42,015 bases of DNA, from assembly GCA_028720145.1 (NCBI GenBank), contig JAQYLJ010000028.1, positions 1 to 42,015 of the forward strand, read 5' to 3'. A program made the position numbers and the translations under genes. How positions within the stretch are numbered: the first letter of the stretch is position 1; each line of letters starts with the position of its first letter. This stretch comes from Clostridia bacterium (GTDB taxonomy: Bacteria > Bacillota > Clostridia > Oscillospirales > CAG-272). The notes beneath the pieces were generated by a model, which had not been told where the DNA came from, ran no database searches, and saw nothing but the letters and a program-made list of their open reading frames with translations. Of this stretch, positions 18,682 through 28,968 are shown in pieces.

Positions 18682-18957
18682 TCAGTTCAGAGCGTCCTTC
18701 ATCGCCTTGCCGGGAGCGAAGGTGGGTTTCTTGTACGCGGGTTTCACAACGGTCGCGCCGCTGCCGAAACGGTCGGTGTATTTCTTTTCAGCGACATCCT
18801 TCACATCGAATGCGCCGAAGCCGATGAGCTGGACTTTATCGCCCGCTTTGAGTGCTTCGATGATGGCCTCGAAGGTAGCGTTCACAGCCGCCTCGGCATC
18901 CTTCTTGGAGATATTGGTTTTGTCTGCGACGACCTGAATCAGTTGTGCCTTGTTCAT
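18682..18957 (-). CDS. hup: HU family DNA-binding protein
   Basis: MNKAQLIQVVADKTNISKKDAEAAVNATFEAI...KVQLIGFGAFDV...PAYKKPTFAPGKAMKDALN. Confidence 0.97.
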   Translation of the reverse strand: MNKAQLIQVVADKTNISKKDAEAAVNATFEAIIEALKAGDKVQLIGFGAFDVKDVAEKKYTDRFGSGATVVKPAYKKPTFAPGKAMKDALN

Positions 18958-19017
18958 GGTAAAATATCCTTTCTCTTTTTTGATTTTGGGTTAGGTTTCT
19001 TGGGCTTTACCGAGAAA

Positions 19018-19046
19018 AGTATAACATTTCCGCACCCGATATGCAA
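19018..19046 (-). promoter_or_regulatory. Promoter upstream of HU
   Basis: Minus strand TTGCAT (19041-19046) - N17 - TATACT (19018-19023). Confidence 0.7.
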
Positions 19047-19200
19047 TAGTTTTCGAGTTCGATAGTGAATATTCGTTAAAACAGGTCAATATTCAATTTA
19101 TACTCTTGTGAATTTTGCACACAAAAATTGCAAAATTATCGAAGAAACTGCTGTTTTACTTGATGACGGAAAAGCACCCACGACCAAAAAAAGAGAGAGT

Positions 19201-20793
19201 TCACCCGCGGTTTTCTTTCCGTTTTCGAGCAAATACCGCCGCAAAATCCTCGCGTCTGACCGAACCGAAGAGAAGCGAGAACAGGAAGTAGAGCGCCGCC
19301 GCAAGCGCGACGCAAAGAATACTCCCGAAGAAGCGACTGCCGACGAAAAAGCGGTAGTAAATGAGACCCGCGATCCCGATACCGAGACCCGCGGAGACCG
19401 CAGGGAGCACAAGCACCTCGCGCAAACGCGGATAGTACCCCGTCCGTCTCCCCATCATGACCATACCGAACAGCATGGCGGTGAGATAGCACAGCACCGT
19501 CCCCGCGGGCACCCCTGCGATTCCGACCGTAGGAATCCCCATGAGCAGATATCCCGCGAGGGTTTTCACCCCGCCCCCGAGGAGCATCCCAATCATGGGC
19601 GTGACCGTGGACTCCGCCGCCTGCAAAACCGCGTTTGTGACCGTGAGCATACAGAGGAAGTAGACGGCGGGGGCGAGATAGGCGAGCAGGCGGTATGCCG
19701 TCGCGGCACTGGCGGGCGGGTACAGGAGCGCGAGTACCGGGCGCGCAAAGACGGCGAACCCGAGCGATGCGGGGACGGCAATGATTGCCGCTAAGCGAAA
19801 TGCCCAATCGGTCAGTCGCGTTGCCTCTTCGGTGTCCCCTCTCGCACGGGCATGGGAGAGAGCGGGAATGATGCCCGTTGCAATCGGGGTCACCACGACC
19901 GACGGCAGATGGAACATGGGCACCACCAAAGTGGTATAGTTCCCGAACAGGGCGGTCGCCTCGACCCGCGTATAGCCGATGGAGACCAAGCGTCTGATCA
20001 TCATGCCGAGGTCGATAAGACCCGTCAGACTGACGACCGATGCGCTGATCGTCACGGGAATGGCGATGCGTAAAAGCCGCGCCGCGAGTTGCCGCCCGCT
20101 CGCATAAGACAGCACCCCCGTGTCCTCTGTGCGGAACCGTTTTTTTGAGAACAGAAAACGAAGCAAGAGGTAGAGCGTCCCCGCCGCCGTCCCGACCGTC
20201 ACGCCGAGGATGGCATAAGATGCTACAACCGGCAGAGGTTTTTCAAGACGAAGTGCCCAATTCGCGAACGCGATACCGAGCAGGAGTTTCCCGAGTGCTT
20301 CGAGCAACTGTGAGACCGCGGTCATGGTCATGACGCGGTAGCCCTGAAAATATCCGCGGAAAAGCGAGGTCAGGCAGACGAAAAAGAGGGTCGGCGCGAT
20401 GGCGGCGATGGCATAGTGCGCGTCGGGCGAGCCGAGCAATCGCGCGATTCCGCGCGAGAAAAAGAGCATGACGGCGGTCGTCACCGTCCCGAGTGCAAGG
20501 AGGATTCCGCCCGAGAGACGGAAAATTCTCTTCACCTGTTTCGCCTGTCCGCGGGCATCCGCCTCGCTGACGAGGATAGAGACCGCGACGGGAATCCCCG
20601 CCGTCGAGACCATATAGAGCCACGCATAAATGGTATAGGCGGCGTTGAAATATCCCATTCCCTCGTCGCCGAGCATATAGGTGAGCGGAATTTTATAAAA
20701 CACGCCGATGACTTTCACCAAAAGACCCGCGAGGGTCAGAATCGCCACCCCGCCGTATACCGTCTGTCGGTGTCCTCTCTCCACGCGCTCCAT
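19201..20793 (-). CDS. SpoVB/MurJ-like polysaccharide flippase (MATE/MVF superfamily)
   Basis: Multi-TM protein; GGVAILTLAGLLVKVIGVFYKIPLTYMLGDEGMGYFNAAYTIYAWLYMVSTAGIPVAVSILVSEA; next to the HU-rqcP-yabP-yabQ cluster. Confidence 0.9.
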   Translation of the reverse strand: MERVERGHRQTVYGGVAILTLAGLLVKVIGVFYKIPLTYMLGDEGMGYFNAAYTIYAWLYMVSTAGIPVAVSILVSEADARGQAKQVKRIFRLSGGILLALGTVTTAVMLFFSRGIARLLGSPDAHYAIAAIAPTLFFVCLTSLFRGYFQGYRVMTMTAVSQLLEALGKLLLGIAFANWALRLEKPLPVVASYAILGVTVGTAAGTLYLLLRFLFSKKRFRTEDTGVLSYASGRQLAARLLRIAIPVTISASVVSLTGLIDLGMMIRRLVSIGYTRVEATALFGNYTTLVVPMFHLPSVVVTPIATGIIPALSHARARGDTEEATRLTDWAFRLAAIIAVPASLGFAVFARPVLALLYPPASAATAYRLLAYLAPAVYFLCMLTVTNAVLQAAESTVTPMIGMLLGGGVKTLAGYLLMGIPTVGIAGVPAGTVLCYLTAMLFGMVMMGRRTGYYPRLREVLVLPAVSAGLGIGIAGLIYYRFFVGSRFFGSILCVALAAALYFLFSLLFGSVRREDFAAVFARKRKENRG

Positions 20794-20805
20794 GCCGTCC
20801 CCCTC

Positions 20806-20872
20806 CGAAAATAAAAAATACCCGCCGATACAAGAGAGTATATGCGTTTCTCTCTCTTTCTATCAGCGGGTA
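20806..20872 (-). terminator. Terminator downstream of hemZ
   Basis: Minus strand TACCCGC-T-GATA...AGAGAG / CTCTCT...TATC-G-GCGGGTA then TTTTTTAT; the 1x1 mismatch is a U.G wobble only on the minus strand. Confidence 0.75.
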
Positions 20873-20894
20873 ATCATTGGGATGCCTTTGAGAA

Positions 20895-22436
20895 TTATTC
20901 GGTATCTTTCGGCAAAAGCCCGTTTTCTCGGTAAAACGCGAAAATCCGCTCGCGCACCGAAGGCTTCCCCTGTTCGGGGAGACCGTCGCGAATCCCGTCC
21001 GCGTCGCGGAGGTATTCATAAGGGTATTTCGGGGTGAAGATGCGGGTGATATGCGACTCTCCCCGCTCGCCCGTATGCCGCGCCACGAGTTTGGTGACGG
21101 CGCCCGCGCCCACCGAAAAAATACTGTGGAGTTCTTCCATCATAAAGATATTATACATACCCTCCGCGCCCTCTTTGGCATAGCCGACATTCTCGAGGTT
21201 GCCGACCGTGTTCTTTTGGCGATAGAGGTAGTAGGGGCGATAGCCCGCGAGTTTCGTTTGAAGCTGGGAATACGACACGCTCTTCCCGACATCTCCGCCC
21301 GTGAGCGAATAGACCTGACTATTCTCGCGGAGGATATCCGCCGCTTTCTTGACACAGAAAGTATGTACGGTGATATTGCTCGGGTCGAGACGTATGATCT
21401 CGTCCATCGTATGAGAGAACTGGGCGAAACAGTCGCCTGGCAGACCCGCGATCAGGTCGACATTGATATCGGGGATGCCGGAGTTCACCGCTATCTCATA
21501 GGCGCGGTAGAAGTCCGCGACCGTGTGGTTCCGCCCGATCTGTTTCAGAATCTCGTCCGAGAGGGTCTGCGGGTTGACGCTGATACGGGTGACCCCGTAT
21601 TTCTTCGCCACGGCGAGTTTCCCTTCCGTGATGGTATCGGGGCGCCCGCTCTCGAGGGTAAACTCCATGAGCGAGTCGATGTCTACGAGCGCCGCTATCT
21701 TCCCGAGCAGGGTCTCGAGCTGACGCTCCGAGAGCACCGTCGGGGTCCCGCCGCCGATATAGACGGTCGCGACTTTGAGCCCGAGGTCGCGAATAATCCC
21801 CACCATGTTCTGAAGGTCGACATAGAGCTTTTCGAGGTACTCGTCTATGAGCGACAGCAGTTTCGACGAGGTGTAGGAGACAAACGAGCAGTAGGCGCAA
21901 CGCGTCGGACAGAACGGAATGGAGATGTAGATACTGCACAGGCGGTCGGGTAGCTTTTTCGTCAGAATCATCTCGGTATTCGCGACCGAGACGGCGAGCG
22001 CCGCTTTCTGTGGGTTGAGGAAATACTCGTCGCGGAGAATCCGCTTGGAGCGCAGAATCCCGTTCCCCTTTTCGATGAGTTCGGTCGCGACTTTGGAGGG
22101 GCGCACGCCCGTGAGAATCCCCCAGAGTGGAATGTGTCCGAAGAGCTCTTTTCCTGCCGCAAACATGGCTCGTCCAACGGCAATTTTTTCAATGCTTTCG
22201 GTGACAAAGTCAGTTGAGGGGGAAACCGTCTCCTGTGCGCTCGTGACCTTTCCGAACGCGCGAATCTCGACCGTGCCGCGGACGCTGCCGTTGCGGAACC
22301 GACGCACGCCGACCGTCACTTTCGGGACCGTGGGCGACGCGACCTCTCCCTCCCGAAACTTCGCGCCCGGGAAGAACAGTAGACACAGCGTCTGCACATA
22401 GTAGCGGCTGATATCGCCGTTGACACGCAAGATCAT
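20895..22436 (-). CDS. hemZ: Coproporphyrinogen dehydrogenase HemZ-like radical SAM protein
   Basis: Radical SAM motif SIPFCPTRCAYCSFVSY; YIGGGTPTVLSERQLETLL; long N-terminal extension. Confidence 0.93.
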   Translation of the reverse strand: MILRVNGDISRYYVQTLCLLFFPGAKFREGEVASPTVPKVTVGVRRFRNGSVRGTVEIRAFGKVTSAQETVSPSTDFVTESIEKIAVGRAMFAAGKELFGHIPLWGILTGVRPSKVATELIEKGNGILRSKRILRDEYFLNPQKAALAVSVANTEMILTKKLPDRLCSIYISIPFCPTRCAYCSFVSYTSSKLLSLIDEYLEKLYVDLQNMVGIIRDLGLKVATVYIGGGTPTVLSERQLETLLGKIAALVDIDSLMEFTLESGRPDTITEGKLAVAKKYGVTRISVNPQTLSDEILKQIGRNHTVADFYRAYEIAVNSGIPDINVDLIAGLPGDCFAQFSHTMDEIIRLDPSNITVHTFCVKKAADILRENSQVYSLTGGDVGKSVSYSQLQTKLAGYRPYYLYRQKNTVGNLENVGYAKEGAEGMYNIFMMEELHSIFSVGAGAVTKLVARHTGERGESHITRIFTPKYPYEYLRDADGIRDGLPEQGKPSVRERIFAFYRENGLLPKDTE

Positions 22437-22897
22437 GGCTGTTTTCCTTTCCTCAGTAATTCGCTATCCATTTGGAGGGTGACGGGGCCGTCGAGCAGGC
22501 AGTCTATCTGCATATCCGCGCCGAAGACCCCGGTTTCGACACGTCCGACCCGCTCCCGCATCCGAGAGACGAATCTCTCCCAGAGCATCGTAGCGCGCGG
22601 CGGTTTCTCCGCCGCGAGAAAATCGGGGCGATTCCCGTGAGAATAGTCGCCGTTTAGGGTGAAATTCGAGATAATCAAGACTTCCCCACCGATATCGACG
22701 ACCGATTTCCCCATCTTTCCGTTCTCGTCCGAAAAGATGCGGAGGCGAGAGATTTTGTCCGCTAAGAGCTCTGCGTCGGTCTCATCGTCCCCGCGGGCGA
22801 CCCCGACGAGCAGGAGCAGACCCGCGCCGACAGTTCCGCTCGGGATTCCGTCCGCCGTCACGGACGCGCGCGTGATTCTTTGCACTACAACTTTCAT
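22433..22897 (-). CDS. dtd: D-aminoacyl-tRNA deacylase
   Basis: MKVVVQRITRASVTADG...GLLLLVGVARGDDETDAELLADKISRLRIFSDENGKM...VLIISNFTLNGD. Confidence 0.96.
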   Translation of the reverse strand: MKVVVQRITRASVTADGIPSGTVGAGLLLLVGVARGDDETDAELLADKISRLRIFSDENGKMGKSVVDIGGEVLIISNFTLNGDYSHGNRPDFLAAEKPPRATMLWERFVSRMRERVGRVETGVFGADMQIDCLLDGPVTLQMDSELLRKGKQP

Positions 22898-25120
22898 TTA
22901 AGTCCCGCTCCCGCGGCAGACGCTCTCGACGCTTTCCAGCGTGCGGAGACGCGCGACAATCGACTCGGCGTGCGAGACATTCCGACACCCGACCGTAAGG
23001 TTCACCATGGTGAATCCCTTATCGGGTACCTGCTTGATGATGACATCGAGGACCGAGACTTTCATCTCGGCGAGCATGGTGGTAATTTCCGCGAGCACAC
23101 CGATGCGGTCGCGCACCTTAATGGACAAAATTGCCTCGAAAAGGTCGGTGCCTGCCTCGTTGTCGCCGAGTTCCCAATGCGCTTCCACCCAGCGGTCGGC
23201 GGACTCGGGAATCTTCCTGCCCGCGAGCGCGTTGGGGCAATCCTGTTTGTGAATCGAAATCCCGAAACCGCGGGTGATGAATCCGACGACGCTGTCTCCC
23301 GGGAGAGGGTTACAGCATTTCGCAAACTTGACCTCACACCCCGTCTGCCCGTCGACCACGATGCCGCTCCCGCGCTTGACCCGCCCGTTCGTCTTTTTGG
23401 AGACGATGGTGGGTGTGATGTCGGGCGCGGGCAGCTCCTCGGTCTCGGTCGGGGGACACACGCGGTCGAACTCGGTCTTGATGGTCTTGGTGAGACGCGA
23501 AATGGTCAGCCCGCCGAACCCGATGGTACTGTAAAAATCATCCGCGCCGCCGTTGATGCCGACGATACGCCCGACGGCATCCGCAATCTCGTCCCGCTGT
23601 TTATCGGTATACGGTCTGCCGTAGCGTTTGAGTTCCTTGTCGAGTTCGTCTTTCCCGACCTCGATATTTTCTTCCCGTTTTTCTTTTTTGAACCAAGCGC
23701 GAATCTTGTTGCGTGCCTCGGAGGTCTTGACGATTTTCAGCCAGTCGCGGCTGGGTCCTTTGGAGGCGGAGGAGGTCAGAATCTCGACGATATCGCCGTT
23801 CTCGGGGACACGGTCAATCGGGACGATCTTCCCGTTGATTTTCCCGCCGACCATCTTATTCCCCACCGCGCTGTGAATGGCGTAGGCGAAGTCAATGACG
23901 GTCGCGCCGAGCGGCAGAGAGATGACATCCCCTTTCGGGGTGAAGACGAAGGTCTCGTCGTGGAAAATGTCGGTCTTGAACGAGTTGATAAACTCGTCGG
24001 GGTCACGCGTGTTGTCGTTCGTCTCCAAAAGCGAGGCAATCCAGCGCAGTTTCTCGTCGATGGAATCCTTGCTCTTCTCGCCGGACTTGTATTTCCAATG
24101 TGCGGCGATACCGTATTCCGCCACTTCGTGCATTTCTTTGGTGCGAATCTGCACCTCGAACGGAATCCCGTCATGCCCGATGACCGTGGTATGCAGCGAG
24201 CGGTACAGGTTGGGTTTCGGGGTCGAAATATAGTCCTTGAATCTGCCGGGGATGGAGTTGAACGCCTCGTGAATGATCCCGAGCACGGTGTAACATTCGA
24301 GTTCGGTCTCCACGATGATGCGGAGCGCGTAGAAATCATAGATTTCATCGAAGTTCTTATTCTGGGTATACATTTTGCGGTACAAACTGTACACCGACTT
24401 CGTCCGCGACTCGACCTCGAACGGAATCTTCGCCTCGGTAAGACGCTCCTCGATCATCTTCTTCGCGTTCTCGATCAGACCCGCGCTCGCGCCGTACTTT
24501 TTGTCAATGAGTTTGAGCACCTCTTCGTAGCCGATGGGGTCGAGGTATTTCAGACTCAGGTCTTCGAGCTCCTGCTTGATCTTCTGCATACCGAGACGGT
24601 GTGCGAGAGGCGCGTAAATGTGCATGGTTTCGAGCGCGATGTCCCGTCTCCGCTCCTCTTTCTTGGCAGAGAGAGTACGCATATTGTGCAGGCGGTCGCA
24701 GAGTTTGATAAAGATGACGCGAATATCGCGGTTCATCGCCAAAAGCATTTTTCGGATATTCTCGATATGCTCTTCTTCTTTGTCGCGCACCTGCAAGAGT
24801 TTAATCTTGGTCAGCCCGTCGACGAGCTGGGTCACCTCTTCCCCGAACAGGCGGCGAATCTCGTTAAGATTCGTCTTATCCGCACAGTCCTCGACCGTGT
24901 CGTGCAAGAGGGCGGCGCAAATCGAGTCGGTATCGAGTTCGAGTCCCAAGACGATCGACGCGACGGCGACGGGGTGGCTGATATACGGTTCCCCGCTCAG
25001 GCGAAACTGCCCCTCGTGCATTTTTGCGGCATATTCGTATGCTTTTTGTATCTTCTCTAAATCGTATTTTCTGCCGGTCGCTCGGATGGCGGCAACCAGC
25101 TCTTCAAATCCATCGTTCAT
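22898..25120 (-). CDS. rel: Bifunctional (p)ppGpp synthetase/hydrolase (RelA/SpoT family)
   Basis: HD-domain AALLHDTVEDC, synthetase YRSLHTTVIGHDGIPFEVQIRTKEMHEVAEYGIAAHW, TGS and C-terminal ACT regions. Confidence 0.97.
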   Translation of the reverse strand: MNDGFEELVAAIRATGRKYDLEKIQKAYEYAAKMHEGQFRLSGEPYISHPVAVASIVLGLELDTDSICAALLHDTVEDCADKTNLNEIRRLFGEEVTQLVDGLTKIKLLQVRDKEEEHIENIRKMLLAMNRDIRVIFIKLCDRLHNMRTLSAKKEERRRDIALETMHIYAPLAHRLGMQKIKQELEDLSLKYLDPIGYEEVLKLIDKKYGASAGLIENAKKMIEERLTEAKIPFEVESRTKSVYSLYRKMYTQNKNFDEIYDFYALRIIVETELECYTVLGIIHEAFNSIPGRFKDYISTPKPNLYRSLHTTVIGHDGIPFEVQIRTKEMHEVAEYGIAAHWKYKSGEKSKDSIDEKLRWIASLLETNDNTRDPDEFINSFKTDIFHDETFVFTPKGDVISLPLGATVIDFAYAIHSAVGNKMVGGKINGKIVPIDRVPENGDIVEILTSSASKGPSRDWLKIVKTSEARNKIRAWFKKEKREENIEVGKDELDKELKRYGRPYTDKQRDEIADAVGRIVGINGGADDFYSTIGFGGLTISRLTKTIKTEFDRVCPPTETEELPAPDITPTIVSKKTNGRVKRGSGIVVDGQTGCEVKFAKCCNPLPGDSVVGFITRGFGISIHKQDCPNALAGRKIPESADRWVEAHWELGDNEAGTDLFEAILSIKVRDRIGVLAEITTMLAEMKVSVLDVIIKQVPDKGFTMVNLTVGCRNVSHAESIVARLRTLESVESVCRGSGT

Positions 25121-27294
25121 TTTGTGTCCGTAGGTCGCCGTTGCGCGCGCAGACGGCGAAGTAAATTTGATTTTTCCAAGTCGATTTTCGTCTCAAAGGA
25201 GTAGAGGTGGAAGTGGTAGGTGTCCTCGCTCGTCTCGTCAATCCCCATAAGGTTCAACTCTTGGAAAATGCGGATCATGAGTTTCAGTTTGACATACCCA
25301 ATCTCGTTTTGCGCCAGCCGCGCGAGCAGGGTGCGGTGGCTCATCTCGTCCACCCCTGCGCGAATCTGTTTCCGCACGAGGACATAGAGCGCAGCGAAGT
25401 CGTCGCGCGTCGGGAACACATCGTCCTCGCTGTACGGCTCGCCCGCCCAAATGCGCGCATAGCGTTCTCTCACATCCGAGAGCCGCGCGAGCGCAGACGC
25501 AGAGAGCCGTGCGTCACGGACGATGAACTGGACGCTGCGCCGCCCGTTATACTCGTTGACATCCAATGTAAAGAGCAGGTCGATCCTGTCTCCCGTAAAG
25601 AACGGGAGCGTGGACGGCGGACAGGAAAAGTACATCGCCGTAAAGGTCTTTCCGCCCGTGGCGACCGTGAGTCGTGTATGCTTCCCGCCGCTGACCGACA
25701 TGCGGTCGATGAGTTCGACCTCCCGCATAACAAACACGGGGACGGGATTCCCCACCCCGCAGGGTTCGAGAATACGGAGCTCCTCCGCGAGCGCGAGGGT
25801 CGCGTCCTCGCCCGTGAGTTCCATATCGGCTTCCAGCGTGGGGGTCAGGGCATCCTCGTCGAGCACTTCCCGCGCATACACATTGACCGTGCGACGGAAC
25901 GCAGGGAGATTCGCCCGCGTGACGCTCAGCCCTGCCGCGAGTTCATGCCCGCCGAATTTGACGAGATACTCCTGCGAATGGATGAGCGCGTCCATGAGGT
26001 TCATGCCTTTGATGCTTCTGCCCGAGCCCTTTCCGACAGCGTCGGGACCCTCGCCCGCCCCTTCAAAGGAAATGAGGATAGAGGGCAAACCGTACCGCTC
26101 GGTGATGCGGGACGCGACGATCCCGATGATGCCGTGGTGCCATTTATCGGAATCCAAAACAATCACACGGTCATGCTCGAAATCGTGTTCTTCCTCAATC
26201 ATGGCATACGCTTCCTGCATGATGAGGTTCTCCTCGTTCTGCCGCTCGCGGTTCGCTTCGCAGAGTGCATCTGCCAAAGGGCGCGCCTCTTCTACGCTGT
26301 TCGCAAGGAAAAGGTCAATCGCGAGCGTGGCGGAGCGCACACGCCCCGCGGCATTGATGCGGGGAGCGAGGGTGAACCCGATGAACCCCGCGGAGATTTT
26401 GCTTTTCCGCTTATTCTGCGGGCGGTCGTCGCCTGTCCCGGACACCGCGTCGAGCAGGGCGATGATGCCGGGGCGTTCGGTCTTCTCAATGAGAGAAAGC
26501 CCGAGTTTCACGATAATCTTATTTTCACCCAAAATGGGCATGACATCCGCGATGGTGCCGATGGCGACCAAATCCGCGTAGGCGCGGCAAAGCCGCCGCG
26601 TGCAGTCGATAAGGGAGTCCCCCGTGAGGTACGCATCGAGTGCGGTCACGACTTTGAAAATCACGCCCACGCCCGCGAGGTCCTTAAAGGGATAGGGGTC
26701 GTCGGGGCGATGCGGGTTCACCACCGCGACGGCGCACGGCAGTTCGGCACAGCACTCGTGGTGGTCGGTGACGACAAAGTCCACGCCGAGCTCTTTGGCG
26801 CGCTCGACTTCGGCTCCCGCCGTGATGCCCGTATCCACGGTGATAATCAGGCGGACGCCCTGCGCCGCGAGGTTCTCGACCGCGGCGAGAGACACGCCGT
26901 AGCCGTCGGTCAGACGGTGCGGCACATAGTATTGGACATCCGCGCCCTGTGATTTGAGATAGAGGTACAGGGTCGAGACCGCGGTCACGCCGTCGACATC
27001 GTAGTCGCCGTATATCGCAATCTTCTCGTGTTCTCTGACCGCACGCCCGATGCGGGTCACGGCGGGGTCAATGTCTTTGAGCTCCCGCGGGTCGCAGAGC
27101 ATCTCGGTCTTCATCGAGAGGAATCTCTCGGCGGACACAGGGTCGCGGTATCCGCGGAGCGAGAGCAGGCGCGCCATGACCGGTGAGACGCCCAGCTCTT
27201 TTGTGAGCCGTCGTTCCTCTTCGGGGAAAACGCCCTTTTCTTTCTCGCGGAGTACCCACTTTTTCATCCGCGTTTTCGGGTATTTTGTTTGCAT
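25117..27294 (-). CDS. recJ: Single-stranded-DNA-specific exonuclease RecJ
   Basis: IAIYGDYDVDGVTAVSTLY, VVTDHHECCAELP, APRINAAGRVRSA, GGHELAAGLSV. Confidence 0.97.
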   Translation of the reverse strand: MQTKYPKTRMKKWVLREKEKGVFPEEERRLTKELGVSPVMARLLSLRGYRDPVSAERFLSMKTEMLCDPRELKDIDPAVTRIGRAVREHEKIAIYGDYDVDGVTAVSTLYLYLKSQGADVQYYVPHRLTDGYGVSLAAVENLAAQGVRLIITVDTGITAGAEVERAKELGVDFVVTDHHECCAELPCAVAVVNPHRPDDPYPFKDLAGVGVIFKVVTALDAYLTGDSLIDCTRRLCRAYADLVAIGTIADVMPILGENKIIVKLGLSLIEKTERPGIIALLDAVSGTGDDRPQNKRKSKISAGFIGFTLAPRINAAGRVRSATLAIDLFLANSVEEARPLADALCEANRERQNEENLIMQEAYAMIEEEHDFEHDRVIVLDSDKWHHGIIGIVASRITERYGLPSILISFEGAGEGPDAVGKGSGRSIKGMNLMDALIHSQEYLVKFGGHELAAGLSVTRANLPAFRRTVNVYAREVLDEDALTPTLEADMELTGEDATLALAEELRILEPCGVGNPVPVFVMREVELIDRMSVSGGKHTRLTVATGGKTFTAMYFSCPPSTLPFFTGDRIDLLFTLDVNEYNGRRSVQFIVRDARLSASALARLSDVRERYARIWAGEPYSEDDVFPTRDDFAALYVLVRKQIRAGVDEMSHRTLLARLAQNEIGYVKLKLMIRIFQELNLMGIDETSEDTYHFHLYSFETKIDLEKSNLLRRLRAQRRPTDTK

Positions 27295-27336
27295 TTTATA
27301 TTAGTATCGGGGCATTTCTGCCTCTCCTTATCAGAA

Positions 27337-28968
27337 TCAATCCTGAATCGGCGCATACTGCGCCATGAGTGCGAGCGCCGAGCGAAGCCCGTCGAGCGCC
27401 GCGCTGGTGATGCCGCCCGCGTATCCCGCGCCTTCGCCTGCGGGATAGAGGTTCCGATACCCGAGGGCGGTACGGCTCTCGGGGTCGCGCAGAAGACGCA
27501 GCGGTGCGGAAGTCCTGGTCTCCGCACCCGACAGCAAAGCGTCGGGGGTATCGAATCCCCGAATCATCTTTCCGAACGCGGGGAATGCGTCGCGGAGTGC
27601 CGCCGTGACAAAATCGGGGAGATAGGCGTCGGGGGACGCGAGACGGTAGGCACCCCCGCCCATATAAGTCGGTAAAATCCGAGACGGCGCGGTCCCCGTC
27701 TTCCCGTCGAGGAAATCTCCGAGGGTGGTAAGCGGGACGGCATAGTCCCCTCCGCCCCCGGCATACGCCGCCTGTTCGATTTTTCTCTGGAACGCAATCG
27801 CGGACGCGGGGGTGTTCCCGCAGTCTGTGGGGAGAACCGAGACGGCGATGGCGCTGTTTGCGTTTCTCCCGTCACGCGCATGATTGGACATCCCGTTCAC
27901 AACCACGGCACCCTCTTCGCTCGTCGCGGCGATGACCTCACCGCCCGGGCACATACAGAACGAGTATACGCCGCGGGCACGGGTATTGTGTGACAGATGA
28001 TACTCCGCGTGCCCGATTTTCGGATGCCCCGCGAAGTCGCCGAGCAGCGCGCGGTCAATATCGGTTTGGAGATGCTCCACACGGACACCGACCGAAAAGG
28101 GTTTCGGCTCCATCGCAAGAGAACGGCGCATGAGGGCACTATAGGTATCCCGCGCGCTGTGTCCCGTCGCGAGAATGACCGCTCCCGCGGGGATTTCTCC
28201 GCGGTTCGTCAAGACGGCTTGTATCTCACCGCTCCGCGCGGTGAAGTCGTCCATGCGGGTATGGTAGAGCACCTGCCCGCCTCGCGCTTCGATTTCCCCT
28301 ATCATGGCGGGAATCACGCGGGCGAGAATATCGGTCCCGATATGCGGCTTCGCCTGAATCAAAATATCCTCGGGCGCGCCGAATCGGACAAAGGTCGAGA
28401 GAATCTGGGAAGTATACGGGTCGCGGATGCGAGTCACGAGTTTCCCGTCCGAGAAAGTCCCCGCGCCGCCCGCACCGAACTGGACATTGGTCTCGGGGTC
28501 GAGCACACGGGTTTTACGGAAGGCGTCGATGGCGTTCTGCCGCTCGGAGACCGAGCCGCCACGCTCCAAGAGGATGGGGGCATATCCGTTCTCCGCCAGA
28601 ATCAGAGCGGCGAAAAGACCTGCGGGACCCGACCCGACCACGACAGGGCGCGCCGAGAGCGGGGTCGCACCGTGCGAGACCGTCACGGGTTCCTCTTCCG
28701 AGAGGGTCAAAGCGGGGATGGCGTGCGCACGGATGCGCGAAAGGGCGCGCTCCGAAAACTCACCCGTGACGGCGACCGTCCAGACAAAATGAATCTCGCG
28801 CCGTTTCCGCGCGTCGAGCGCACGGCGGGAGATGCGAAAAGCGGCATTTCCTGCGGAAATACCGTGCTTTTCCAGATATTTTTTTGCCTGAAAACACACA
28901 TCCCCCTCGACAGCGTCGAGGGGAAGGTGCAAGTCGGCTACATAAACCGTCATGGATTTTTGCGTCAT
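27337..28968 (-). CDS. FAD-dependent oxidoreductase
   Basis: VVVGSGPAGLFAALILAENGYAPILLERG; NVQFGAGGAGTFSDGKLVTR; PAGEGAGYAGGITSAALDGLRSA. Confidence 0.93.
   Translation of the reverse strand: MTQKSMTVYVADLHLPLDAVEGDVCFQAKKYLEKHGISAGNAAFRISRRALDARKRREIHFVWTVAVTGEFSERALSRIRAHAIPALTLSEEEPVTVSHGATPLSARPVVVGSGPAGLFAALILAENGYAPILLERGGSVSERQNAIDAFRKTRVLDPETNVQFGAGGAGTFSDGKLVTRIRDPYTSQILSTFVRFGAPEDILIQAKPHIGTDILARVIPAMIGEIEARGGQVLYHTRMDDFTARSGEIQAVLTNRGEIPAGAVILATGHSARDTYSALMRRSLAMEPKPFSVGVRVEHLQTDIDRALLGDFAGHPKIGHAEYHLSHNTRARGVYSFCMCPGGEVIAATSEEGAVVVNGMSNHARDGRNANSAIAVSVLPTDCGNTPASAIAFQRKIEQAAYAGGGGDYAVPLTTLGDFLDGKTGTAPSRILPTYMGGGAYRLASPDAYLPDFVTAALRDAFPAFGKMIRGFDTPDALLSGAETRTSAPLRLLRDPESRTALGYRNLYPAGEGAGYAGGITSAALDGLRSALALMAQYAPIQD

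Noticed and set aside
22880-25060. 726-aa plus-strand ORF antisense to rel
   Set aside because: Shadow ORF opposite a clear RelA/SpoT gene with conserved motifs; no RBS or family signature.
25207-26952. 581-aa plus-strand ORF antisense to recJ
   Set aside because: Shadow ORF; the minus strand encodes all RecJ motifs.
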